Shown here: positions 1 through 6,235 of the stretch, piece by piece | Layout: each line of letters begins with the position of its first letter | Position numbering within the stretch: position 1 is the first letter of the stretch | Source of the DNA: Mesoflavibacter profundi | GTDB taxonomy: Bacteria; Bacteroidota; Bacteroidia; Flavobacteriales; Flavobacteriaceae | Assembly: GCF_014764305.1 (NCBI RefSeq) | Contig: NZ_CP061703.1 | Span: 372,001 to 436,000 of the forward strand | Reading direction: 5' to 3' | Length of the DNA stretch: 64,000 bases | Notes under the pieces: generated by a model | What the model was told of the DNA's origin: nothing | The model's database searches: none | The model's input: the letters and a program-made list of their open reading frames with translations, nothing else | Position numbers and translations under genes: made by a program

Positions 1-1
1 C

Positions 2-58
2 TTAGGAACTGGAGCAGCTAAACGAAGTCTAGAAAAATTAATCGAGATAAGTAGTTAG
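2..58 (+). CDS. trpD: Anthranilate phosphoribosyltransferase, C-terminal tail (partial)
   Basis: Only the last 18 codons are in the window, in frame 2, ending with TAG at 56-58; the other two forward frames are closed within the first bases. The peptide (GTGAAKRSLEKLIEISS) is compatible with the C-terminal helix of TrpD. The main argument is position: trpC, trpF, trpB and trpA follow on the same strand, and trpD normally precedes trpC. The last two serines and the stop codon are written by the first copy of the 7-bp tandem repeat that follows. Too little sequence remains to prove the identity. Confidence 0.5.
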   Translation, partial: LGTGAAKRSLEKLIEISS

Positions 59-102
59 TAGTTAGTAGTTAGTAGTTAGTAGTTAGTAGTTAGTAGTTAG
101 TA
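51..102. repeat. 7-bp tandem repeat, about 7 copies
   Basis: Uninterrupted head-to-tail copies of GTAGTTA run from directly inside the trpD tail into the spacer. Because the unit length is not a multiple of three and each unit contains TAG, the array puts stop codons in all three forward frames. There are no spacers, so this is a microsatellite and not a CRISPR array. Confidence 0.9.
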
Positions 103-331
103 AAAAAGGTAATATATATTAAAATAGAAAATAACATTATAAAAGTCAAGTCCTAAGTTTCGACATAGTCGAAATCATCAAAATTCAGAAATAATGAGCG
201 TAGGAATGTAGATGCAAAGCGTAGCTTTAAGCACGAAATTCCGAAAGTGAAAGATGCTTTAGCAATTTCCTAATTTTGATATGATTTTTTGTTTCGTTTT
301 GCATCAAGGCAAAATGAATAAATAAGATAAA
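103..331. other. trpD-trpC spacer with nested inverted repeats, probable dispersed element
   Basis: No gene is seen in this spacer. It holds a hairpin at 158-174 (TTTCGAC, loop ATA, GTCGAAA), an imperfect inverted repeat pairing 175-192 with 265-284 (arms sharing TCAT..CAAAATT and GAAAT), and a hairpin at 297-314 (TTTTGC / GCAAAA). The last loop reads ATCAAG and so contains the complement of CTTGA, the pentaloop of the hairpin repeats further down this operon. The nested symmetry suggests a MITE-like dispersed sequence; that is an inference from one copy. Confidence 0.45.
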
Positions 332-1117
332 ATGAACATTTTAGATAAAATTACAGCAGATAAACGTAAAGAAGTCGATTTAAAAAAATCACTAATTCCT
401 ATCAATCAATTAGAACAATCCATTCTATTTGAAAGACAAACCATTTTATTAACAGAGCGATTAAAAAATAGTGCTTCAGGTATAATTGCAGAACACAAAC
501 GTCGTTCACCTTCTAAAGCAACTATAAATCAAAATTTAAACGTTCAAGATGTTGCAAAAGGTTACGAAAACGCTGGTGTTTGCGGTATGTCTGTACTAAC
601 CGACGGTAAATATTTTGGCGGTAGTTTAGACGATTTAATTCTTGCAAGAGCAAGTAGTAATTTACCACTACTTAGAAAAGAATTTATAATAGACCAATAT
701 CAAATTATCGAAGCAAAAGCTTATGGTGCAGATGTCATTTTATTAATTGCTGCAATACTTTCTAAAGAAGAAATCAAGCAGTTTTCAACACTTGCTAAAC
801 AATTAAATTTAGATGTTTTACTAGAAGTCCATAATGAAGAAGAATTACACAAATCCATCATGCCAAGCATTGATATGTTAGGCGTAAATAACCGAAATTT
901 AAAAACTTTTGAAGTCTCGCTAGATACAAGTAAAACGTTAAGTGAAATGATTCCTAATGATTTTGTTAAAGTATCTGAAAGCGGAATAAGCACTGTTGAA
1001 GCCATTAAAGATTTAAAGCAATTTGGCTATAAAGGTTTTTTAATAGGCGAAAACTTTATGAAAACAGACAATCCAGGAGAAAGCGCAACTCAGTTTATTC
1101 AAAATTTAGAAAAATGA
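332..1117 (+). CDS. trpC: Indole-3-glycerol phosphate synthase
   Basis: Converts carboxyphenylaminodeoxyribulose phosphate to indole-3-glycerol phosphate in cytoplasmic tryptophan synthesis. The 261-residue protein is a normal single-domain TrpC (not fused to TrpF). It starts MNILDKITADKRKEV, has the AEHKRRSPSK active-site segment near residues 53-62, the SVLTDGKYFGG strand-loop around 87-97, and the late GVNNRNLKTF and SESGI phosphate-binding segments of this TIM barrel. It overlaps trpF by 4 bases (ATGA), indicating translational coupling. The ATG at 332 fits the family N-terminus. Confidence 0.97.
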   Translation: MNILDKITADKRKEVDLKKSLIPINQLEQSILFERQTILLTERLKNSASGIIAEHKRRSPSKATINQNLNVQDVAKGYENAGVCGMSVLTDGKYFGGSLDDLILARASSNLPLLRKEFIIDQYQIIEAKAYGADVILLIAAILSKEEIKQFSTLAKQLNLDVLLEVHNEEELHKSIMPSIDMLGVNNRNLKTFEVSLDTSKTLSEMIPNDFVKVSESGISTVEAIKDLKQFGYKGFLIGENFMKTDNPGESATQFIQNLEK

Positions 1118-1761
1118 AAATAAAGATCTGCGGAATGAAATACCAAGACAACATTAACCAAGTTGCAGCTTTGCAACCTGATTATTTGGGTTTCATTTTT
1201 TACAAAAAATCAAGTCGCTTTTTTGAAGGTGTTATTCCTAAGTTACCAAAAACGATAAAAAAAGTTGGTGTATTTGTAGATGCAAGTTTAGATTTCATAT
1301 TAGATCAAATTAAAACTCACCAATTAGATGTTATTCAATTACATGGACAAGAAACTCCTGAGTTTTGTAACAAGTTGCGTCATGCTGAACTTGATTCAGC
1401 ATCTCACCCTGTAGAAATCATCAAAGTCTTTTCAATAAAGGACCATTTTGATTTTTCAGTATTACAACCTTTTGAAAACATTTGTGATTATTTTTTATTC
1501 GATACAAAAGGAAAATTACCTGGCGGAAATGGATACACATTTAATTGGGACGTATTAAAAAACTATCCTTCAACAACACCTTATTTTTTAAGTGGTGGCA
1601 TAGGATTAGATGAAGTTGACATTATTCAGTCATTCCTACAAAAAAAAGAATCCAAATATTGTCACGCTATTGACGTGAATAGCAAATTTGAAATTACAGC
1701 AGGTTTAAAAGATATTGAAGCATTAGAAAAATTTAAGAGCAGCATGTCATTCCGCACTTGA
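1114..1761 (+). CDS. trpF: Phosphoribosylanthranilate isomerase with in-frame repeat insertion
   Basis: Catalyses the Amadori rearrangement of phosphoribosylanthranilate, the step before TrpC. The KICGMK start (catalytic Cys6), VGVFVDAS (51-58), DVIQLHGQE (72-80), LFDTKGKLPGGNG and FLSGGIGLDEV are all typical of TrpF. Two oddities are written in the DNA. Residues 89-99 (RHAELDSASHP) are encoded exactly by a hairpin repeat of 33 nt, inserted after the QLHG strand without breaking the frame. The last residues (MSFRT) and the stop codon lie in a second hairpin at 1749-1769. The rest of the barrel is intact, so it is probably functional. It is the third gene of the trpD-C-F-B-A order. Confidence 0.95.
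   Translation: MKIKICGMKYQDNINQVAALQPDYLGFIFYKKSSRFFEGVIPKLPKTIKKVGVFVDASLDFILDQIKTHQLDVIQLHGQETPEFCNKLRHAELDSASHPVEIIKVFSIKDHFDFSVLQPFENICDYFLFDTKGKLPGGNGYTFNWDVLKNYPSTTPYFLSGGIGLDEVDIIQSFLQKKESKYCHAIDVNSKFEITAGLKDIEALEKFKSSMSFRT
1378..1410 (+). repeat. Hairpin repeat R1, inside trpF reading frame
   Basis: The stem arms ATGCTGAA (1382-1389) and TTCAGCAT (1395-1402) flank the pentaloop CTTGA. The copy starts CGTCAT and ends ATCTCA, like the copy at 3017-3044. It covers exactly 11 codons of trpF (residues 89-99). The matched stem, loop and flanks with the copy downstream of trpB identify it as a member of the same repeat family. Confidence 0.85.
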
Positions 1762-1772
1762 TGCGGAATCTA
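1746..1772 (+). repeat. Hairpin repeat R2 at the 3' end of trpF
   Basis: Arms ATTCCGCA (1749-1756) and TGCGGAAT (1762-1769) surround loop CTTGA (1757-1761). It starts GTCAT and ends ATC, as in R1 and R4, although the stem sequence is different. The trpF stop codon TGA is the last three bases of the loop. Confidence 0.85.
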
Positions 1773-1808
1773 TTTCAAAATAAATAAAAGAAATGTATAA
1801 TTAAAAAA

Positions 1809-1831
1809 GATTCCTGCCTGCGCAGGAAATG
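1809..1831 (-). repeat. Hairpin repeat R3, just upstream of trpB
   Basis: Arms TTCCTGC (1811-1817) and GCAGGAA (1822-1828) with a 4-nt loop. Read on the minus strand it carries TCAT...ATC flanks like R2, so R2 and R3 form an inverted pair about 40 bp apart filling most of the trpF-trpB gap. The first in-frame ATG of trpB (1829) overlaps its edge. Confidence 0.75.
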
Positions 1832-1834
1832 ATT

Positions 1835-3016
1835 ATGAATTACAACATTAACGAAAAAGGATATTACGGAGATTTTGGTGGTGCATTTATCCCAGAAATG
1901 CTCTATCCAAACGTAGAAGAATTACGTCAAAACTATTTAAAAATTATGGCAGAGCCATCTTTTAAAGCTGAATTTGACCAGTTATTAAAAGATTATGTTG
2001 GTCGTCCATCTCCACTCTATTTTGCCAAACGACTTTCAGAAAAACACAATACTAAAATCTATTTAAAACGCGAAGATTTAAATCATACTGGCGCACATAA
2101 AATTAACAATACCATTGGTCAAATTTTAATGGCAAAACGATTAGGCAAAAACCGTATTATTGCCGAAACTGGCGCTGGACAACATGGTGTAGCAACAGCA
2201 ACAGTTTGCGCACTTATGGGTATAGAATGTATTGTTTATATGGGTGAAATTGATATCGCACGTCAAGCACCAAACGTAGCACGTATGAAAATGCTTGGCG
2301 CTACAGTAATACCTGCAACATCTGGAAGCAAAACCTTAAAAGACGCTACAAACGAAGCAATTAGAGATTGGATTAATAATCCTGTAGACACACATTATAT
2401 TATTGGAAGTGTTGTTGGTCCGCATCCTTATCCGGATATGGTAGCAAAGTTTCAAGCGGTAGTTTCAGAAGAAATTAAATTTCAACTAAAAGATAAAGAA
2501 GACACCGAAAATCCAGACTACGTTATTGCTTGTGTTGGTGGCGGTAGTAATGCTGCTGGCGCATATTACCATTATTTAAATAATGAAAACGTAAAACTTA
2601 TAGCTGTAGAAGCTGCTGGTTTAGGTGTAGATTCTGGTGAAAGTGCAGCAACATCTGTATTAGGAAAAGAAGGCATCATTCACGGTAGTAAAACCTTATT
2701 AATGCAAACCAACGATGGTCAAATTACCGAGCCTTATTCTATTTCAGCAGGTTTAGATTATCCTGGTGTTGGACCAATGCATGCGCATTTGTATAAAACA
2801 GGTCGTGCTGAATTTATTTCGATCACAGACGATCAAGCCATGCAAGCTGGTTTAGAATTATGCCAATTAGAAGGTATTATTCCTGCTATAGAAACATCTC
2901 ATGCATTAGGTGTTTTTGAACAAAAAACGTTTAAACCAAACGATATTGTAGTTGTAAGTTTATCTGGTCGTGGTGATAAGGATTTAGAGACTTACATTAA
3001 ACATTTTAAATTATAA
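1835..3016 (+). CDS. trpB: Tryptophan synthase beta chain
   Basis: PLP enzyme that condenses indole with serine; it works as the alpha2-beta2 complex with TrpA. About 393 residues, the usual length of the TrpB1 type. Visible features are KGYYGDFGGAFIPEML at the N-terminus, the PLP lysine in HTGAHKINN (Lys89 from this start), AETGAGQHG, the PLP-phosphate loop CVGGGSNA, and SAGLDYPGVGP. The reading frame has ATG at 1829 and 1835; I prefer 1835 (MNYNINEKGYYG), because the first ATG lies at the edge of hairpin R3. The stop codon directly abuts the next hairpin (R4). Confidence 0.97.
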   Translation: MNYNINEKGYYGDFGGAFIPEMLYPNVEELRQNYLKIMAEPSFKAEFDQLLKDYVGRPSPLYFAKRLSEKHNTKIYLKREDLNHTGAHKINNTIGQILMAKRLGKNRIIAETGAGQHGVATATVCALMGIECIVYMGEIDIARQAPNVARMKMLGATVIPATSGSKTLKDATNEAIRDWINNPVDTHYIIGSVVGPHPYPDMVAKFQAVVSEEIKFQLKDKEDTENPDYVIACVGGGSNAAGAYYHYLNNENVKLIAVEAAGLGVDSGESAATSVLGKEGIIHGSKTLLMQTNDGQITEPYSISAGLDYPGVGPMHAHLYKTGRAEFISITDDQAMQAGLELCQLEGIIPAIETSHALGVFEQKTFKPNDIVVVSLSGRGDKDLETYIKHFKL

Positions 3017-3044
3017 CGTCATGCTGAACTTGTTTCAGCATCCC
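3017..3044 (+). repeat. Hairpin repeat R4, left flank of the GIY-YIG gene
   Basis: Begins on the base after the trpB stop codon. Arms ATGCTGAA (3021-3028) and TTCAGCAT (3034-3041), loop CTTGT. Nearly identical to R1 within trpF. With R5, in opposite orientation, it brackets the 92-residue GIY-YIG gene. Confidence 0.9.
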
Positions 3045-3051
3045 ACAAATC

Positions 3052-3330
3052 ATGAAATTTAGCTACACATATATCATGACCAATAAATACAGAACGACAT
3101 TTTATGTTGGTGTCACTATTGATTTACATAAAAGAATAGTCGAACATCAATATGGAATGGGTTCGGAATTCACAAGAAAATACAATCTTAAAGATTTAAT
3201 ATATTTTGAAAAATTCACCGACATCAACCAAGCTATTTCACGAGAAAAACAATTAAAAAACTGGCATAAAGACTGGAAATTAAATTTAATAAAAGAAAAA
3301 AATCCAAATCTAGAATCTATCAATATATAA
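3052..3330 (+). CDS. Small GIY-YIG domain nuclease
   Basis: A 92-residue single-domain protein. The N-terminus YTYIMTNKYRTTFYVGVT gives the two tyrosine-containing strands of the GIY-YIG motif, followed by the DLHKRIVEHQ helix with the catalytic Arg and His, and an FEKF...SREKQLKNW segment with the conserved Glu typical of the YhbQ/UPF0213 group. No DNA-binding domain is attached. It interrupts the trp operon between trpB and trpA and is bracketed within a few bases by inverted hairpins R4 and R5; its stop codon abuts R5. The domain implies DNA cleavage; that it moves itself or the hairpins is my inference. Confidence 0.88.
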   Translation: MKFSYTYIMTNKYRTTFYVGVTIDLHKRIVEHQYGMGSEFTRKYNLKDLIYFEKFTDINQAISREKQLKNWHKDWKLNLIKEKNPNLESINI

Positions 3331-3359
3331 TGAGAACCTGAAACAAGTTCAGGTTGACG
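3331..3359 (-). repeat. Hairpin repeat R5, right flank of the GIY-YIG gene
   Basis: Arms AACCTGAA (3335-3342) and TTCAGGTT (3348-3355) with loop ACAAG, which is CTTGT on the minus strand. On the minus strand the unit starts CGTCA and ends TCTCA, matching R4 except for stem positions that have changed on both arms together. R4 and R5 therefore act as terminal inverted repeats around the nuclease gene. Confidence 0.9.
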
Positions 3360-3373
3360 AAAACTTAAATAAA

Positions 3374-3400
3374 AGTCACTCTCAACTTGTTCTAGCAGTA
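3374..3400 (+). repeat. Degenerate hairpin repeat R6
   Basis: Reads GTCACT, then CTCAACTTGTTCTAG, aligning base for base with R4 around the CTTGT loop, but with damaged stem pairing. It is probably a decayed copy. Confidence 0.5.
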
Positions 3401-3416
3401 TTTAAAAACCTAAAAA

Positions 3417-3442
3417 TAGATTCCTACTTAAACAGGAATAAC
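3417..3442 (-). repeat. Degenerate hairpin repeat R7, upstream of trpA
   Basis: Arms ATTCCT (3420-3425) and AGGAAT (3434-3439), opposite in orientation to R6 and ending 8 bases before the trpA start. With R6 it forms a third inverted pair in this operon. The family loop is lost. Confidence 0.5.
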
Positions 3443-3449
3443 ATATAAA

Positions 3450-4214
3450 ATGAACAGAATAAACCAAAAACTAAACGAAGACAAAAAACTTTTGTCAATA
3501 TACTTTACAGCAGGTTATCCTAATTTAAATGATACCGTTACAATAATAGAAAGTCTAGAAAATAGCGGTGCAGATATGATAGAAATTGGATTACCTTTTA
3601 GTGATCCTTTAGCAGATGGACCAACAATACAAGCAAGCTCTACAGAAGCATTAAAAAATGGAATGACTACAGAAGTGCTTTTTAAGCAATTAAAAGATGT
3701 AAGAAATACTGTTTCTATTCCATTAATTATTATGGGATATTTTAATCCGATGTTGCAATATGGCGTTGAAGCTTTTTGTAAAAAATGTCAAGAAATTGGT
3801 ATAGATGGGTTAATAATTCCAGATTTGCCAGTAGATGTGTATAATGAACAATACAAAAGTACATTTGAAAAGTACGGATTAATAAATGTATTTTTAATTA
3901 CACCACAAACCTCAAAAGAGCGAATTCAATTTATAGATTCTATTTCAAACGGATTTATTTACATGGTAAGCAGCGCAAGTGTTACAGGAAGTAGTCAAGG
4001 TTTTGGTGATACGCAAACCAATTATTTTAAGCGCATTGCAGATATGCAACTTAACAATCCGCAAATCGTTGGTTTTGGAATAAATAACAACGATACTTTT
4101 ACTCAAGCCACAACTTATGCTAAAGGAGCTATTATTGGAAGTGCGTTTATTAAACATTTATCAAACAACGGAATAAATAGTATACAAACGTTTATAAACA
4201 ATATTTTAAGATAG
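3450..4214 (+). CDS. trpA: Tryptophan synthase alpha chain
   Basis: Cleaves indole-3-glycerol phosphate to indole and glyceraldehyde-3-phosphate and passes indole to TrpB. The 254-residue TIM barrel has catalytic Glu45 (MIEIGLPFSDP) and Asp56 (LADGP), IMGYFNPM, GLIIPDLP, and the phosphate-binding GFGI and IIGSAFIKH segments. It is the last gene of the trp operon, separated from trpB by the GIY-YIG gene and its hairpins, so its expression may depend on read-through of that insertion. Confidence 0.97.
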   Translation: MNRINQKLNEDKKLLSIYFTAGYPNLNDTVTIIESLENSGADMIEIGLPFSDPLADGPTIQASSTEALKNGMTTEVLFKQLKDVRNTVSIPLIIMGYFNPMLQYGVEAFCKKCQEIGIDGLIIPDLPVDVYNEQYKSTFEKYGLINVFLITPQTSKERIQFIDSISNGFIYMVSSASVTGSSQGFGDTQTNYFKRIADMQLNNPQIVGFGINNNDTFTQATTYAKGAIIGSAFIKHLSNNGINSIQTFINNILR

Positions 4215-4284
4215 TTTAACGCTTGTCAATACTATTTTAACGAAGTATTAAAAGCTGAAGTCTGTAGTTATCATTATCTTTATT

Positions 4285-4455
4285 ATGAACCAAAAAAGAA
4301 AAATTATGGGAATGATTAAAGACAGAAAGAAATTTAAAACAACCGTTAAACAGACCAATCCAACTAATCCAACAGGAAACACAAAATTGGAAACAAATGA
4401 TTTTGATATTGATGAAAAAACAATCAAAAATCAGCAAAATAAAACAAACAGTTAA
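4285..4455 (+). CDS. Hypothetical 56-residue basic protein
   Basis: An ATG-initiated frame of 56 codons (MNQKRKIMGMIKDRKKF...) ending TAA, rich in Lys, Asn, Gln and Thr, with no membrane segment or recognisable domain. It fills the gap between trpA and a clear terminator at 4476-4507, which makes expression plausible. No family is recognised. Its composition is close to that of random AT-rich sequence, so it may be spurious. Confidence 0.35.
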   Translation: MNQKRKIMGMIKDRKKFKTTVKQTNPTNPTGNTKLETNDFDIDEKTIKNQQNKTNS

Positions 4456-4475
4456 ACTGTAAATATTTATATTTA

Positions 4476-4507
4476 AAGCCTATTCTTAAACGAGTAGGCT
4501 TTTTTTA
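4476..4507 (+). terminator. Intrinsic terminator after the trp operon and small ORF
   Basis: Arms AAGCCTATTC (4476-4485) and GAGTAGGCTT (4492-4501), followed by a run of T. Confidence 0.88.
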
Positions 4508-4508
4508 T

Positions 4509-4733
4509 ATGAAACCACTAAATAATATTCGATTAATTGTATTGTTATGCCTTACGCTTGGTTTGGCTCCTTTTTTTCCCGAACCGCATTTATGGGGAAA
4601 AATTAAATGGGTAATTGGTGGCGCAAAAGATATGCAACTAATGGATTGGTTTGATATCTTATTACATGGTTTACCTTGGATACTTTTAATAAGAGTAATC
4701 ATTTTAAATATTACACAAAAAAATGTCGCTTAA
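4509..4733 (+). CDS. Small conserved membrane protein
   Basis: A 74-residue protein with two hydrophobic segments (about 8-24 and 47-66) separated by a loop containing FPEPHLWGKIKWVIGGAKDMQLMDWFD. The pattern resembles a small Flavobacteriaceae family that databases often label RND transporter although it is far too short to be one; I recall this only loosely. It overlaps trmL by 11 bases and is probably cotranscribed. Function unknown. Confidence 0.7.
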   Translation: MKPLNNIRLIVLLCLTLGLAPFFPEPHLWGKIKWVIGGAKDMQLMDWFDILLHGLPWILLIRVIILNITQKNVA

Positions 4734-5181
4734 CATTGTTTTAATCGAACCAGAAATACCTAATAACACAGGAAACATAGGTAGATTAGCTTTAGGTTCT
4801 GGCAGTAAATTACACTTAGTAAAACCTTTTGGTTTTGAACTTACAGACAAACGCTTAAAACGTGCTGGATTAGATTACTGGCAACATATAGATGTTATTT
4901 ACTACGATAGTATAGACGATTTTTTCACTAAAAACAGTGATAAAAACATGGTATTTTTGTCTGCACATGGACAGAAAAATCATTGGGACATTTCATTTGA
5001 AGACGATTTATTTTTAGTTTTTGGTAAAGAATCTGTAGGATTACCAAAACCACTAATTAATTCACATCAAGATAAATTATTTAAAATTCCTTTATACAGT
5101 GAACACATACGAAGTTTTAACATTGCTAACGCAGTAAGCATAGTCGTTTTTGAAGGCCTAAGACAACTAAATCTTAAATAA
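4723..5181 (+). CDS. trmL: tRNA (cytidine/uridine-34 2'-O)-methyltransferase, SPOUT family
   Basis: The 152-residue length and motifs match TrmL: N-terminal IVLIEPEIPNNTGNIGR, KPFGFELTDKRLKRAGLDYW, and the C-terminal trefoil-knot segments LVFGKESVGLPKPL and FNIANAVSIVVFEGLRQ. TrmL methylates the wobble ribose of certain tRNA-Leu isoacceptors using S-adenosylmethionine. It overlaps the upstream membrane-protein gene, and the following esterase gene begins 2 bases after its end, so all three are likely one transcript. Confidence 0.93.
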   Translation: MSLNIVLIEPEIPNNTGNIGRLALGSGSKLHLVKPFGFELTDKRLKRAGLDYWQHIDVIYYDSIDDFFTKNSDKNMVFLSAHGQKNHWDISFEDDLFLVFGKESVGLPKPLINSHQDKLFKIPLYSEHIRSFNIANAVSIVVFEGLRQLNLK

Positions 5182-5182
5182 A

Positions 5183-6235
5183 ATGAAAAGAAAACATTTT
5201 ACAAATTTCATCATTTACTCTTTTATAATATTACTTTTTAATTGTAATACTAAAACTGTTGTTTCATCAGAAACTACTAACAATACAACACTAAAATTAA
5301 CTGAAGATATTATTTGGGCATCTCCAAATGGCTTTGATTTAACAATGGATATTTACACACCAAACACAGGAAAGTCTAGTTATCCTGTAATTGTAATGTA
5401 TCATGGTGGCGGTTGGTTAATCAACGATAATTCTATAATGGATCAATCTGCTAAATATTTAGCGACCAATGCAGAATATATAGTTTGTAATGTAAATTAT
5501 AGATTACTTGGCGATCAAAACAATACTGTAACCTTAAACACTATTGTTGAAGATGCTTATGGCGCATTACTTTGGGTTAAAGAAAATATTGCAAAATATA
5601 AAGGAAATCCAAATCAAGTTATTGTAACTGGCGATAGTGCTGGCGGACATTTAGCTACAATGGTTGCTTCCCAACATAACAACTTATCAAGCACTGGATT
5701 TACCCAAGCACCATTAGGTTTTTCTCCAACTTATTTACCAAAAGGACTAACTTTAGAAGCTGTAGAACATCAAAATTTATTTGAAGTCCAAGCTGCTATA
5801 ATAAGTTATGGTGCTTTTGATCTTTACAATGCTGCTTTAAATGGATTTGAATCTTCAGATAATATTTTTTGGATGTTAGGAAATGCCGAAGCTAGAGGCA
5901 TTTTCACCAATGCTTACAATGTTACAGATAATGCAGATTTATATAAAAAAGTATCTCCGTATTACAACATACCAAACCCAACCGAAAAAAAACTTCCTCC
6001 AATGCTTTTTACCGTTGGTACAGAAGACACAACAACTACTCCTAAATCTATAGAAGCTTATATTAAAAAACTAAAAGATGCTGGTCATACTAATATTAAA
6101 TATTGGCAACATCAAGACAGACCACATGCTTTTTTAGATTCTGGTTCTAATGAATTTTTAAAAATAAACTTTGAAGATGATGCTGTTCCGGCATTAAAAG
6201 TGATGATTTCTTATCTAGATTCTATTTTTTATTAA
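5183..6235 (+). CDS. Lipoprotein alpha/beta hydrolase (esterase, HSL-like)
   Basis: A 350-residue protein with a lipoprotein signal (FIILLFNC, Cys21), so probably anchored in the envelope. The oxyanion motif HGGGW is at 74-78, the nucleophile elbow GDSAGG has Ser152, and a late PHAF supplies the likely catalytic His, all as in the hormone-sensitive-lipase/carboxylesterase group. The acid residue is probably the Asp in TVGTEDTTT. The substrate cannot be told from the sequence. It ends 4 bases into the convergent next gene. Confidence 0.88.
   Translation: MKRKHFTNFIIYSFIILLFNCNTKTVVSSETTNNTTLKLTEDIIWASPNGFDLTMDIYTPNTGKSSYPVIVMYHGGGWLINDNSIMDQSAKYLATNAEYIVCNVNYRLLGDQNNTVTLNTIVEDAYGALLWVKENIAKYKGNPNQVIVTGDSAGGHLATMVASQHNNLSSTGFTQAPLGFSPTYLPKGLTLEAVEHQNLFEVQAAIISYGAFDLYNAALNGFESSDNIFWMLGNAEARGIFTNAYNVTDNADLYKKVSPYYNIPNPTEKKLPPMLFTVGTEDTTTTPKSIEAYIKKLKDAGHTNIKYWQHQDRPHAFLDSGSNEFLKINFEDDAVPALKVMISYLDSIFY

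Noticed and set aside
51-102. Possible CRISPR-like array
   Set aside because: Direct 7-bp copies with no spacers and no cas genes anywhere in the window.
721-1005. Minus-strand ORF of 94 codons inside trpC
   Set aside because: Fully antisense to a clear gene; no motif; typical shadow of AT-rich coding sequence.
1114-1761. trpF as a pseudogene because of the repeat insertion
   Set aside because: The insertion is exactly 33 bases, the frame stays open, and all conserved TrpF motifs remain.
3017-3359. Group I intron or intein carrying the GIY-YIG gene
   Set aside because: The insert lies between two complete genes and not inside one; no conserved intron core or intein splice motifs are seen.
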